Shown here in pieces: positions 11,983-23,260 of a stretch of DNA of 64,000 nucleotides. Where the stretch lies: positions 558,001-622,000 of the forward strand of contig JAKZZE010000003.1 of the NCBI GenBank assembly GCA_024220505.1, in the 5' to 3' direction. This DNA is from Rhizopus arrhizus. Its lineage: Eukaryota; Mucoromycota; Mucoromycetes; Mucorales; Rhizopodaceae. The first letter of the stretch is position 1. Every line of letters begins with the position of its first letter. Made by a program: the position numbers and the translations under genes. Below the pieces are notes generated by a model. That model saw only the letters and a program-made list of their open reading frames with translations, did no database searches and was not told the origin of the DNA.

Positions 11983-13323
11983 ATGGACGATTCTTCCGAT
12001 GACGAACAAATGTTTATGGACCTTCAAACCTTACATGTACCAACACCATTGATCCATTCTACAAAACTCAGTGTGAAATTGGATAGGTATGGAGATTCAT
12101 CTTGTCATTCGTCTTATCAATACTAATTTATGATACAAAAAAGTAATATTTATTTTAAAATGGAAAACATTCAACCTTCAGGTTCAGTAAAAATGCGGTA
12201 AGAAAAAAAAAGAACTGCAACAATAAGCAAAACATTGATAATAAAAAAAAATTAACTTTAGAGGTATTGGAAATTTTTGTTATAAAGCTGTAGAGACAAG
12301 AGGAACAGATATACAACTTGTATGTGGATCCGGAGTGAATACGGTTCTAGCGGTGGCTTATTGTGCTAGACAGTTGAAAATCAGTGCCATAGTCGTTGTG
12401 CCAAAAGCAACACATCCTTCAATATGCGAAGCGATAAGGTTAGAGGGATCTCAGCTGATATTATTTGGTGAAAATTGGATTGCGGCTGATTCACATGCGA
12501 GGAAGCTAGTAAAAAGAAACTGGTATAAAAATAGGATGGTTTTGTGTTTCTTGTATTGATAATATTTAGTGTTTATGTACCTTCTTCTGACCACGATGAT
12601 ATTTGGCAGGGCCATTCAAGCATCGTTTATGAATTAAAAGCTCAACTTCAAGATAATCCCCCAGCTGCCATCATTTGCCCAGTGGGTGGTGGTGGGTTAC
12701 TCAATGGGGTGATAACAGGCTTACAGGAAGTGGATTGGAAAGAAGTCCCTGTGATTGCAGTAGAGACTCACGGCAGTAATGCTTTTCAGGCATCTGTTGT
12801 CGCTGGAAAACTTGTCACTTTACAAAAAATCACAACAATTGCATCGAGCCTTGCATCAGAGACGGTGTGTGCTAAATCACTTGAATTAAGCTTGATACAC
12901 CCTGTTGTCCCTTTTGCTGTAAGCGATGCTATGGCAGCAGATGCTGTACGTCAGTTCGCAGGTAAAATTAAAAATGGATGCTATGAAATCTTGTTATCAA
13001 TTCTTTTTTCTTTTTCAGAGGACAATAAGGTATTAGTGGAACCTGCTTGCGGTGCTGTATTATCATTATGTTATACGCAAATAATTCGAGATATTTTACC
13101 ATCATTAGAGCCTGGAAGTGATGTGATTGTTTTAATCACTGGTGGATCCGATATTACATTAAGCCAATTAGACGAATATAGAAAGAAATATCATAAACCT
13201 CCAGTTATAGTGAAAAGTGGTAGTGAAGTATTCTTAAAAATGGACGATAAACTATCGCATGTACGAGACATAGACACAAATGACCCAATGGGTATTTCAA
13301 GAAAGATAGCAGCAACTAAATAA
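11983..13323 (+). CDS. PLP-dependent L-serine/L-threonine dehydratase-like protein (divergent loop)
   Basis: Five exons (11983-12086, 12144-12197, 12262-12522, 12570-12961, 13019-13323) give 371 residues. Fold-type II PLP enzyme of the SDS/CHA1 family, which deaminates serine/threonine to pyruvate/2-oxobutyrate. Visible family features: TPLIHSTKLS, the PLP-lysine motif QPSGSVKMRGIGNF, the phosphate-binding glycine loop PVGGGGLLNGV, DIWQGHSSIV, LVEPACGAVLS, and GGSDITLSQL near the end. The substrate-carboxylate loop, normally SSxGNAG, reads CGSGVNTVLA here, so the first Ser and the Gly residues are not kept. Substrate preference or activity may have changed; it could also be a racemase-like or inactive paralogue. 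It shares a 127-bp promoter with FANCD2. Confidence 0.87.
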
Positions 13324-13584
13324 TTTATATGTATTCATGTTTACTTTGTATTATATCTCATTATTATCATCATTAATATCATATTACACAATCAGAGTAA
13401 CAAGCTCGATTTTATTGTATAGTTAGTCTCTCTTTGACGTAATGCCGCTTCATTTGATTGGTTGGACATGCCACTAACCCTATCTTTGGTAAAGGGCCCT
13501 TTGTTTAAGATTCATTCATGCATCTTTAAAAATATAAATATACTTGATATTGTCTTTTACTTTTTTATCTACATACCAATAAAT

Positions 13585-13867
13585 ATGAACAATAACAAAT
13601 CCAATATCAAGGAAAATACTAGCAAAATTGTTGACATAGTAGAACAGTCTACGCACGTAAGTATAGGCAAGCACAGTTTTATTTTATGTGCAAAATGTTG
13701 AAATATTTTTTTCGCATTAGGCTAATACGGACAAAGAACGTGTAAAGCTTGCAAGACAAGCAAGTGATCTTCATGACCAAACTACTGGTCATCCTATGAG
13801 ATATGATGAACATGGAAATATTAAAGTGAGTGCTGAAGAAGCTCAAAAATGCCCTGCCCTTCATTAA
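13585..13867 (+). CDS. Small soluble protein of 72 residues, unknown
   Basis: Two exons (13585-13656 and 13721-13867) joined across a 64-nt intron with a GTAAGT donor and TTAG acceptor in matching phase. The product is highly polar: MNNNKSNIKENTSK..., then ANTDKERVKLARQASDLHD, HPMRYDEHGNIKVS and the end AEEAQKCPALH. No signal peptide or membrane segment. A TATA-like AAATATAAATAT stretch lies about 50 bp upstream. I do not recognise a family; the clean intron and non-repetitive composition argue for a real gene. Confidence 0.65.
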
Positions 13868-14704
13868 ACAAGACATCACATTGTTATTTTTATTGTTAAA
13901 TAAAAATATTGTGTAAATAACCTTCTTAAGAGTATAAACAGATATGAATAAATATGACTTTTCTTGAAAACATTTCTTATATCATATATGTTATTGAAAC
14001 AAAAAAGGAAGGTTTGTTCTTTTCTCTTAATTCTTTTTATTATTTATGAAATATATGAAAAATATACTAATTACCATTTACTATTCATTACAAGGGATAT
14101 GAGCTAACTTGAGCAATCCGTTTATTTATTTTATGCTTTCATAAGAAGAATTAATTAAATCAAACTCGTTATATTACAAAGAAAATAATCGATAGCTTAG
14201 AAATTTGGAATATTATTAAAGAGACCCAATCAACTGTGTACAAATTGAAAATATATAAGACGTTTCTTTCTTTCAGTTTAAATGATTATCACATCTCTAC
14301 TCTTATTTAGAGTAGACTTGCATCTTATTTGCCATATAAACAATATATTTCCCACATTGTCTTGTATAGTAAGCATAGCTTAGATTTAATTCTTGTGTTT
14401 AAGGTTGATCCTTGAAGCAAAATTTTTCCAATTTTTGTGCTCGGATCTCTTATATTAGATATTTGAGTTGAGCACAGGTTCCCTTAGCTTTGTAGAGATC
14501 AGCTGTCCTATATGGTTTCAATGTTTGAGTACTTGTCAACAGGCGGTGTTCTATTAGATTTTATAATCCTCTTTTTTTTTAAAAAAAAAGATAATAAAGC
14601 ATGGCAATATGATAGCAGCAAGGGTTTTTTGATCAAGGTCTGTGTAAACTACCATTTACCTTTAATTGATGATTGTATGGGTTCCACTATTAAAAGTTAA
14701 TCGT

Positions 14705-14738
<34 letters not shown>

Positions 14739-14769
14739 GCTCTTTTTTCTTCTTGATAATACCTTTTAT
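13868..14769. other. Intergenic region, AT-rich
   Basis: Nothing coding recognised. A 30-A run is at 14707-14736, shortly before the Sur7-like gene. An open frame at 14512-14700 is low complexity around a poly-T/poly-A palindrome and is not supported. Confidence 0.6.
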
Positions 14770-15771
14770 ATGTGCTTCCCTATCTTCACGTCATTAGGCT
14801 CACTGTTTTTGTTATTTAGCTTTGTCCTTGAGCTTTTTATCTTAATTGGTCAATTGTCCAGAAGAGTATTTTTAACGGATCTTTTCTTTGCATCCGCTCT
14901 GAATAATGGGCAAAACATGAGATATAATGTTGCATTATGGTAAGTGGGAGAAATCAGTGGTGGCTAGAAAATGTAGCCTGATTTTTTTTTCTATAGGAAT
15001 TACTGCTCTGGGGATTTAAGTGGTAATATGAATAGCTGTGCGCATCCTACAGCAGCCTTTAACTGGGCTAATACGCCTGACATTTCAAACATGCTGCAAT
15101 CCCAAGCTAACAGCAGATTGGTTAGCAGTCTGTTTTTAGCCATGTTCATCCTGTTCTTTATTGCTTGTGGCTGGAGCTTTTTGCTTTGGTTAATGAGCAT
15201 ACCTATCTGCTGCTTTCGACGCCGTCTTTTTGGTTATTCCATGTCTATTTTGGTATTGATCAACTTTTTTATCATGCTGGCAGCGTTAATCTTAGCTCTT
15301 GTCTTGGTCATATCCGGTGTGAAGCTTGTGACGGCTAATCAAGGATGGAGTGCCTACGCAGGTAATTCGTTGTGGATCACGATAGGTGCGGTCATTTCCC
15401 TTTTACTATCTACCATGTTTTATTGTTGCGGATCCGCAGGTGGAGGAGGAGGTCGTAACAGGAGAAGGGTCAAACACGATGACAAGGAAAACTACAATGA
15501 TTATGCAAACTTCCTTCCTTACAGTACTAACCAGCCTCACTACGGAGGCAGTCAAGCAGGCTATGCAGACGATCATCATGATCAGCAGCAAGCTCCAGAA
15601 ACTCTTCAACAGCCATATCAAGCTGCTACCCCATCAGTTGGACAACAAGGCTTGTCTACTGGTGTTGATTCTCCCCATCCAGATGCAGCTCAGCATCAAG
15701 ATCAGTACAATGTTCCTCGCGGATATCAAACGCCTACCCTTCAGCCTGCAAATCTACCCAGACAAAACTAG
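14770..15771 (+). CDS. Sur7/PalI-family tetraspan membrane protein
   Basis: Two exons (14770-14939; 14997-15771) around a 57-nt intron give 314 residues. The first exon supplies the N-terminal membrane helix (MCFPIFTSLGSLFLLFSFVL). The second starts with the extracellular loop containing NYCSGDLSG, which fits the W-x-x-Y-C-x-G-type loop signature of Sur7/PalI/claudin-like fungal proteins. Three more hydrophobic helices follow (around SLFLAMFILFFIACGWSFLL, ILVLINFFIMLAALILALVL and LWITIGAVISLLLSTMFYCC). The last ~130 residues are cytosolic and rich in Gln/Asn/Tyr/Pro. Known family roles: plasma-membrane domain organisation (eisosome-type) or alkaline pH sensing via PalI/Rim9. The exact subgroup cannot be decided here. 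Confidence 0.75.
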
Positions 15772-15945
15772 TATAACTTATTATTTCAAATAAAAGGAGC
15801 GTAAATTAAACTGCTTTTTGCTTTGACAGTAGTGTGTTTTGTGCAACATGACGGAAATGGCAAATTGTGGTACGGGGACTGCCACACGTTTTAGAGTTTT
15901 TTGAGGGTTCAAAAAAAAATATTTTTTTGACGCATATTGTTCCCA

Positions 15946-17972
15946 ATGTCTGATCAACAACAAAAGCTTGACATTTTATTAAAGTGGTTTAATGATAACA
16001 ATATCAAATGGAACAAGGAAGCCTTATCCATTAAAATAGTTGACAATTCTTTTGGTGTCTATACTACAAAAGACATGAAGAAAAATGAAACTAGTAAGAA
16101 AGAACCAGAACGATCTGTAATATAAGACTGAGCAATTGCAAAAAACAAACCTAGTTGTAAAAATCCCAAAAGAGAGTATTTTGTCAACAAAGACTTGTGG
16201 TATTTCCAATATTCTGGACGAGGCTAATCTCGAGGGTGGCTGTCCACTTGCTTTAGCTGTACTGTACGAAATTGCACAAAAGGAAAGGTCACCTTGGTAT
16301 GGCTACCTCCAAGCACTTCCCGAACAAGGAGAAGACCTTCCAATTTTTTGGGATGATGAAGAAAAGAAATGGTTCAAGGGTACAGAAATGGAAATTCCAG
16401 TTTATAAAGGCTATGTAAAATACCGTATACAACCACTTAGAAATGCATCCATACTCATATTGACGCTCTCATGTAGGATGATATTAAAGATGACTATCAC
16501 GAGCTTGTCGAACCTTTATTGAACGAACACCCCTATATATTCGAGCGCAGCGAAGATAATGATCCTTATTCCTTTGAAAAGTTTATAAAGATATCCACCT
16601 TGATCTCTTCTCGAGCATTTCAAGTAGATGCTTTTCATGAAACTGCTCTTGTGCCTTTTGCTGATCTATTTAATCACAGCGGACAAAACGAACATGTTCA
16701 TTTTGAAACTGAATTTGAAGTTTGTGAAGCATGCGGTGTACTTGAGTACTGCGAACATCAATACTTTAATATGCTTGAAGACGAAGAAGACGAAGAAGAC
16801 GGCGAAGATGAGAATGAGAACGATGAAGAAAACATCGAAGACAGTGAAGATGAAGACGTGATGGAAGAAGATGAAGATGAAGATGAGGAAGAAGAAATGG
16901 ATACCGAACTTCCTGATTTAGAAGAATTGGAGAAACAAAATGTTGATTTTTGGGACAAGGAAGAAGAGAATGAAAAGAAAGACTATTGTGATATGGTACT
17001 TGATCGCGACGTTCGAAGAGGTGAAGAAATTTTCAACACTTATGGCGACCATCCCAGCGCTTCGTTATTGAGCAAATATGGATTTTGTTATGATGATAAT
17101 AAGAATGATTACATTACAATTAGTGAAGATGCTATTGTTGACTGTTGTCTTGGTATGACTAACGAGCTCATTAAAGAAAAGTACCCTAAATTGTCAGAGG
17201 AGAAGTTAGAATCGATGGCTACCGAAAAAATACGATCCCGATTGGAATTCTTTTTGGAAAATGAGCAAAAATTATGCCCAATAGAAGGAGAAGGACAAGA
17301 AGAGATGCATGACGATTTCGAAGATGATTGCGAGGATAGCTGTTGTGGTGATGGTGAGCATGATCATGGAGAGGGGGATGAAGACGAAGAAGAACATGAA
17401 CATGACCATACTGAAGATGGCTGCTGTGGTGAAGAAGAGGGTGCATCTCGTCCTTTTTTCATTAATTCTGAAGGTTTATTTGAAGACAAGGCTATGTGTA
17501 TGCTTCATATTATGCTAGTGAATGAAGAAATGTTTGAGAAATTCATCGAGGATATTGAAAACGCTTTGAAATATTTTGAAGAATTAGCTGACAGCCAGGG
17601 AAAAAAAAGAAAGTTACAAACTGATGTCAAGCATCATGTATATAAAGCATGTCTTTTGCTTGCAGATTTTAGACGCAAGGAATACCTTGAAGATAACGGT
17701 GAATGGAAATCTGTTGAAAAAGAAATTGAAGAACGCAAACAGGTAAGAAAATGACTATAAAATCGTAATTTTTTTTTAATTTTTGTCTTTTAATACAGGT
17801 TACAGAAGGATCAAGAAGATACAATGCAATGACTTGTCGTATTAATGAAAAGAAAATAATTGAAAAATCTGTCAATTACTATAATGAAATGGTTAAAGAG
17901 CATGATACTTCTGCATTTCTGTCGTCTGGCAGCAGCACAAAGCAAAATGGACAAAAAAAATTAAGAAAGTAA
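15946..17972 (+). CDS. SET-domain protein lysine methyltransferase (SETD6/RKM/LSMT-like) with acidic and His/Cys-rich inserts
   Basis: Four exons (15946-16093, 16155-16414, 16477-17742, 17799-17972) give 615 residues. Rubisco-LSMT-type SET protein: FGVYTTKDMKKNE and IVKIPKESILST in the N-SET part, SPWYGYLQALP, then the core SAM/substrate motif RAFQ...LVPFADLFNHS (about residues 185-205), and NTYGDHPSASLLSKYGF for the second catalytic Tyr region. The C-terminal half matches the substrate-binding domain position. Two insertions are unusual: a Cys/His cluster CEACGVLEYCEH (about residue 219) followed by ~45 nearly pure Asp/Glu residues, and a second acidic stretch with CC, HDH, HEHDH and CC (about residues 424-458). 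Known relatives methylate ribosomal proteins or elongation factors; the substrate is unknown here. Confidence 0.85.
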
Positions 17973-18489
17973 TTCAGAAATTGCAAAAAGAAAAGAAAGC
18001 ATACATCTCAGTATAAACACATAACTCCTTCATATCAATCTATTTTGTTAGAATTTTATTAGATTATTATTAATGTGTATATAATACATGCCTTTTATTT
18101 GAACTATTACTTGTTTATAATGCTCTTAGAATGCATTTATATGTGCTGTTTACTTTTCAGTTGCATAAATAGCTCATAACCTGAGATCATTCATAATGTA
18201 AATTTCGTATACAAATTGATTAACAAAAGAGAAAATGTATACATTCATTTCGTCAGTCATTGTAACAAATACATTAAACTACAATTGGATGGTGTGCTAC
18301 AAAATATGATAAGAGGCCAGAGAAAGTTTAAATAATCGTTTTTAATGAGGCATTTCTCACTGTATTTATATGAATTCATGTTTGGGTTTATATAAAGATT
18401 CAAAGGTGTATCCCTCCATTTAAAAAATCGTCACTCACCAATGAGAATTGTGTTTTACACAACAATAACATTGTCAGTAATATAACAGC
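17973..18489. other. Intergenic spacer
   Basis: AT-rich spacer between the convergent SET gene and the unknown gene at 18490-20012. No gene, repeat or RNA recognised. Confidence 0.6.
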
Positions 18490-20012
18490 TTACCAATAAA
18501 CAACTAATTTATCATTAACATCAAAAGCAGCATTCACAAATGGGACTACATATTTGATTTTGAAGTCGTTCTCCATGTTTTTTAATTGTTCAGGTGCTTC
18601 ATAGCACCGGTAGTTATGTTGGCAAACGTCGCTTTCTTTGCAGTTGTTAAAAAAGCTACATACCATCAAAAAAGAAGAATGGGTCATTATACATTTAATC
18701 AATGGTCCAACGTTTTAAATGTTTTACAAAGAAAATATTTTACCTTGTGTTAAGCGGAGATACAATGTTGATATGCTCAATTTTGGTCGGTAAAAGAAGC
18801 ATGTCCTTCGTGTGGTATTCAACAGCCTATAAATATACGTAAATAAACTCTTTTTAGTCTACTTATTTATTATTGTTGCAAAGTGCGACTTACGCGGGTA
18901 AACTTATTTATCATATTTGTAACATCATTATCCAATACGTCAGGTAAAAAACAACCATCGTTGGTGCTGTTTACAAAAGCGATACCAGATATGTTCCTAA
19001 AAAATAGTATATGTTTATTAGCCATCATTTTGTAGCATAAGAATCGGTGTATTAATAACTTGTTCCTACAATCTTTCAACAATTGGTAAATTGCTTGATA
19101 TGTATGCCAGATTAAAGAGGTTTTCTTCAATAATCGGGGATAGTTCATCGAAGCTAGTGATGTAAGCGAGAGTTGGACTATCGCTCTTATCAACAGAGTC
19201 ACTTTGATATTCGTATGCTCCACCAGAAGTTGTTGTTATAAAAGAAGTGTCTAAATGAGAAAAAGAAAAATGTTACTTACAAATGACACTACTTAGAACA
19301 GTTGGAGGTTGACCAAACCATTATCATCTTCTTCTACTGGTGCCGGTGACACTATTCTTGCCTTTGTTCTTCTTTTTCCTTCTTCTTCTTCCTCTACTGC
19401 TCTTTCTTTGCCTTTTCCTCTTTTTCTTCCCGTTTCTTGAGATATTTGGGTTTGTAAATCGTCTTGGATTTCGGAGGAGCCTTTTTCAGCGGCAAGGTAG
19501 GCAGTCATTTTTCCATTATGAAGCATCTTGGCTTTTCTTCTTTTTCTTCCTCTCGTCTTCTGATTCTCTCTCCTTCTTTTCGCTTTACTTCTCTTGCTTT
19601 GGCATACTGGAATAAAAAATTGCCTTTTATCGTTGGGCTTGACAAATATGCTTTCGTACTCCTGCAATAATCCATGAGTAGCTTTGCTTGTGGGACCATT
19701 ATGGCTAAATCATTAATCAAAATCAGGCGATCAGCGCCACTTTTCTTTTGCTGTTTTTTGTTTTCAATCAATCAATTTTAGCTCGCTGAGATCATCGAGA
19801 GTACTAAGCATAGTATTGAATAAATCATCTCCTTTCAAGTTATAATCCTCAACATGTTCGAAGTAATTGTTAACAAGAAAATTTGTATTACTCCAATTAT
19901 TTACTTCCCCAGCCAGCACGCCTTCATTTATTCCTAATGCTTCTCTGAGGTGAGGCGAGATTACTGTGCATCCTTTGAGAGAGTTTAATGAAGGCTTTTT
20001 TGGCAGCTTCAT
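18490..20012 (-). CDS. Unrecognised multi-exon gene, N-terminal half frame-disrupted
   Basis: ATG at 20012 (MKLPKKPSLNSLKGC), stop at 18490-18492. Coding-like blocks: an 82-codon start; GADRLILINDLAIMVPQAKLLMDYCRS in a second frame; a Lys/Arg-rich nucleolar-like stretch (KTRGRKRRKAKM, ETGRKRGKGKERAVEEEEE); then spliced C-terminal exons with clean GT-AG borders containing DELSPIIEENLFNLAYIS, GIAFVNSTNDGCFLPD, KDMLLLPTKIEHINIVS and CQHNYRCYEAPEQL. The first two blocks meet at a (TTGA)3 run near 19768-19780 where the frame shifts by one. A further shift is needed near 19600-19670. No family recognised. It may be a decaying gene, or a working gene with assembly errors in simple sequence. Confidence refers to the locus, not to any function. 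Confidence 0.5.
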
Positions 20013-20681
20013 TTTAAGTTTCTCGCACCACCAATGCGCGCGAAGCTTTATTTGTTAAGAATTACACTTCGAAAACCTGTGTTTTTTCATTCTACTGTTA
20101 TATTATCGGATGTCTTGTAGGTTTGTGTTTTAATTGAGTAAAGTTTACTTGTAAAGCTTGATTGTAAGGTTGAGATTGCCTTATAAGTTGTTGTTTTATA
20201 TAGAATTTAAGCGGATGCTTGTTAAGTAGTGACCACCAGATCTTATATGTAAGATCAATACGATGTTTCTTGATAAAATAATATAAAAAGTAAAGTAAAA
20301 TAAGAGATCAGGAACTTTTATGAGTAAGTTAGCCTGCTTTATTGAGTTAAGTATATAAAAATACAAAAGAACTTGATTAATTTTTCTTCCTTAACTGACT
20401 TTTTTCACTTTTTGACTTCTTTCACTTTTGCTTCGTGTAACCTCTTTACTGGCTACTGTGGTCAAACTACTATTAAAGTGTTTTTGAGTGACGTCACCTG
20501 GTTGAGCTGTAAGGTCTGATGTGTGTATTGCTGAATCCGAATTTTTTTCTGAGAAGTTTCCTTTGTCTGTTTATAAATTTGAGTAGGGAAATTACATTTT
20601 ACAATCTGCTTTTCTACTCCTGCATTCGTTTCTTCAAGTCAACCAGCATTCTAGTTTGATAGCATATTCCACTAGCTATAT

Positions 20682-20726
20682 TTATTTGTGTTATGAAGAA
20701 GGCAATCCGAACAGATGCGGTGCTTG
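20682..20726 (+). repeat. 45-bp direct repeat, copy 1
   Basis: Contains AGAAGGCAATCCGAACAGAT and is about 87% identical by eye to 20854-20898, in direct orientation and 172 bp apart. Origin unknown; it may be a remnant of a mobile element. Confidence 0.8.
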
Positions 20727-20853
20727 AATTTTCTAGTAGTATCGATCACAGTCATGCGTTAGTCTGATTCTCTTTTCATGCATTTAGTCCCCCAAGCCAA
20801 TGAACGATGTATGATATGGTGGCAGCAGGAGGTAGATCTTTCTCTAAGCGCAT

Positions 20854-20898
20854 GTATTTGTGTTAGGGAGAAGGCAATCCGAGCAGATGTGATGCTTG
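20854..20898 (+). repeat. 45-bp direct repeat, copy 2
   Basis: Second copy, containing AGAAGGCAATCCGAGCAGAT. Similarity ends abruptly on both sides. Confidence 0.8.
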
Positions 20899-21763
20899 TT
20901 GAACTCAGTTGGTTTTGACTTTTTGCATGAAAACAGCAAACATTTTTTTTAGAATAAACAAGGTCTTGAAACCAGCATAACTGTTGGTGTCTGATACTTA
21001 AATCATAGCCTTTTTATAGATGCTCACTAAGAGATGATATAAAAGAAAACGATCAGATGAAGGTCTTTAAAAAAATTCTACACGTAACAGCATAAGAAAC
21101 AGGAGACAAAGGCGATGCTAGTTTAAGCAAATAAAGATTGCGTTTGAACAAGTAGTTTTTCTACGTGTATATATAAAAAACATATTATTGCACGCGTAGC
21201 CAAGCACGTTTTGTTGATTTTAACTTGTATAGTACAATCCTTGTCTTCTTACAAGCCATCAATGGGCGTCCCCCCCATGCATGATATCCTCTCTATGTTC
21301 TGTATCCCGGGTTCCGATCAGCCCTCCTTGCAGTATCTGCAAAATAAATCACAGTTCGCAAACTTAGAGTGAAAAGCCAATAACCAAATTTGTAAGCAAC
21401 CAACACAGCAAGTGAATTGGTGTAACTATATGATGTCCATCCTTCATAGCAGTAACAACATTTATTTACAGTACTTTCACTCTCAATTTAATATAAATAG
21501 ACCTACCTTTTCTCCTCATTTTTATGGAATTCTCAATCACATAATAAATAATAAAATATTCTGTATGGAATAAAATCGATTTATATATTGTTTATTTTTC
21601 TTATTTGTTTTATTTCCACAGCAGCTGCATTTCTTGTCTGAGTAGTTATACTTCTTCTCTAAGTGGTTGTAGTTCTCGTAAAAAAAAGTATTTGCCATAG
21701 TTTCAAAATAAAAATATAAAAGAATTTGTCTAGAATTTAAAATGAGGAAAGAACTATTATTTA

Positions 21764-22509
21764 GGTCAATTTGATTTAACTTGTGACATTTCTCTTGCTT
21801 CAAAAGGACAAAATTTCTAGACACAAAGGGACAATCATTTTTGTTTAAACATGGTATATTATTTATTTATGGTCCATTTGAGCGCTAAAATATACAACAA
21901 ATAAGTGTCCGCCCGGACCAGTTCAATCCGTTTGGAAGTGAGTGTTAAGAAAAAAACCCCTTCTGGTTCAAGGGTAAAAAATGAGAAAGGAAAGTAGGAT
22001 ACATAGAGAGACATACGAAATTAGTTGAATTGTCTCAACTATTCAATTAGTTTTTAGCCATGAAGTGTCTTGCATGGAATGGCTGTATAGTGTTGTAATT
22101 GATCTAACTCATGGAGGATAGAACATATAACGGGCCATCGCCAGGTCCAGGACAAAGCAATACTAGAGGAAACAAATGCGCGTGTCGGAAGCATATTCAA
22201 AAGGAAAGATATAGGGTCGGCTATTGTTTCAGGCATACAGAGTCAGCGATGCGTATTGAGGCAATTGATGGCGTGTCGTCTTGACAGGTTATTGCTGGGA
22301 TGACGGGGACAGGGTTTGGGGACCCCACCCGGTAACCAACCAAGGCGCCAGCGTAGACATCGACTTCTTTCTTCATGAGTCATTGGTGGCCACAAGATGG
22401 GGACAATCATTTTTGGCTTAGTGCCATTAATTTTTTGAAAAGTGATATTTGTTTTTTGGTTACGAACATTCAATTTTCTCAAAGTGACAAAATTTACCGT
22501 TCTCACTGT
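21764..22509 (-). mobile_element. LINE (non-LTR retrotransposon) fragment B, minus strand
   Basis: Read on the minus strand, this starts with the leader GTGAGAACGGTAAATTTTGT, shared almost base for base with the start of the LINE at 52.95 kb. It then has a 51-bp unit (22401-22452) and jumps into the C-terminal part of the LINE protein (PILWPPMTHEERSRCLRWRL, DMH-like NCLNTHR), followed by a 3' UTR with GGTCCGGGCGGACACTTATT that matches 54.52 kb. The end is near GGTCAATTTGATTTAAC. Internal coding is interrupted by stops. The reverse transcriptase core is missing, so this is a dead, heavily truncated copy. Confidence 0.85.
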
Positions 22510-22520
22510 ACCTCAGATGG
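22508..22520 (+). repeat. Target-site duplication, left copy
   Basis: GTACCTCAGATGG, 13 bp, repeated exactly at 23248-23260. It brackets LINE fragment C and abuts the 5' end of LINE fragment B. Confidence 0.75.
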
Positions 22521-23247
22521 TCGCTCTGCACGGAAACTGATCCTGATCAATTTGATCGACGCAAGTTCAAAGCAATTCGTCAAGATTATCTACAAGAATC
22601 TTTTGAAAACCGCCGTGCAGACATTAACTCTATCCTTCTCTCCGCTTGCCATCCTCAATTAGCCGTGGACCCATCCTCTGGCTACCGATGTCATACATTG
22701 AATATAGCCGATTAATTCGTTGGCATATGGACTGGTTGCCTGATGTCCGTCCCAAACCATGTATCTACCACCCTCATGACCTGCTCATTCGATCGCATGC
22801 TATTACCTGTCTAAATATGCATCATCGCCTTCTTATGCCAAGCACTGTCTCTGACTCTTTATCTTATCTCCTCAATCTCCTGCCTACTTCAAGGAAGAAA
22901 GCTACTATACAACCTCAATCAAAATATTCAGCATGGTTTATTCGATGGCCGATCATTTGCCACATCCTACATGAACTTGACCACCTCCACCATGACAAAA
23001 CTGCTCCTGAAATTCCACCTCTGGGTACTAAATTATTGCATTGGTTCAGCTCTAATTAATCTCATATCGTTTATTGCTGTATCTTCTTCATCTTCCCATC
23101 TTTATCCTTTTTTCCCTTTTTGCCGGTCAAAAAGATTTCAGTTCCTTCTCCTCTTATTTGATCTGACCCGGGCAATACAATAATTTCCATTATTATGTGC
23201 TCAATTGGGTTATTTTAATTCTCAGATAAATAAAATATTCTTTAATC
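22521..23247 (+). mobile_element. LINE fragment C, plus strand, 5'-truncated, with 13-bp TSD
   Basis: Encodes the C-terminal end of a LINE polyprotein: a shifted frame near 22525-22650 leads into DPILWLPMSYIEYSRLIRWH, then PKPCIYHP, HAITCLNMHHRLLMP and ELDHLHHDK, ending near 23058. It is related to, but clearly diverged from, the LINE at 52.95 kb (NCLDMHRRLFVPE). The 3' UTR ends in an AT-rich tail (AGATAAATAAAATATTC). The exact 13-bp flanking repeat supports an insertion by target-primed reverse transcription. Confidence 0.82.
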
Positions 23248-23260
23248 GTACCTCAGATGG
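23248..23260 (+). repeat. Target-site duplication, right copy
   Basis: GTACCTCAGATGG, identical to 22508-22520. Confidence 0.75.

Larger units (their letters stand above)
20013..21763. other. Intergenic region with a duplicated 45-bp segment
   Basis: No gene recognised. It holds two copies of a ~45-bp segment (see separate entries). The rest is AT-rich without clear ORFs. Confidence 0.55.

Noticed and set aside
16758..16958. Poly-Ser ORF on the minus strand
   Set aside because: It is the antisense shadow of the Asp/Glu codon run in the SET gene.
19340..19670. Phe/Leu/Ser-rich plus-strand ORFs
   Set aside because: Antisense of the Lys/Arg/Glu-rich part of the minus-strand gene at 18490-20012.
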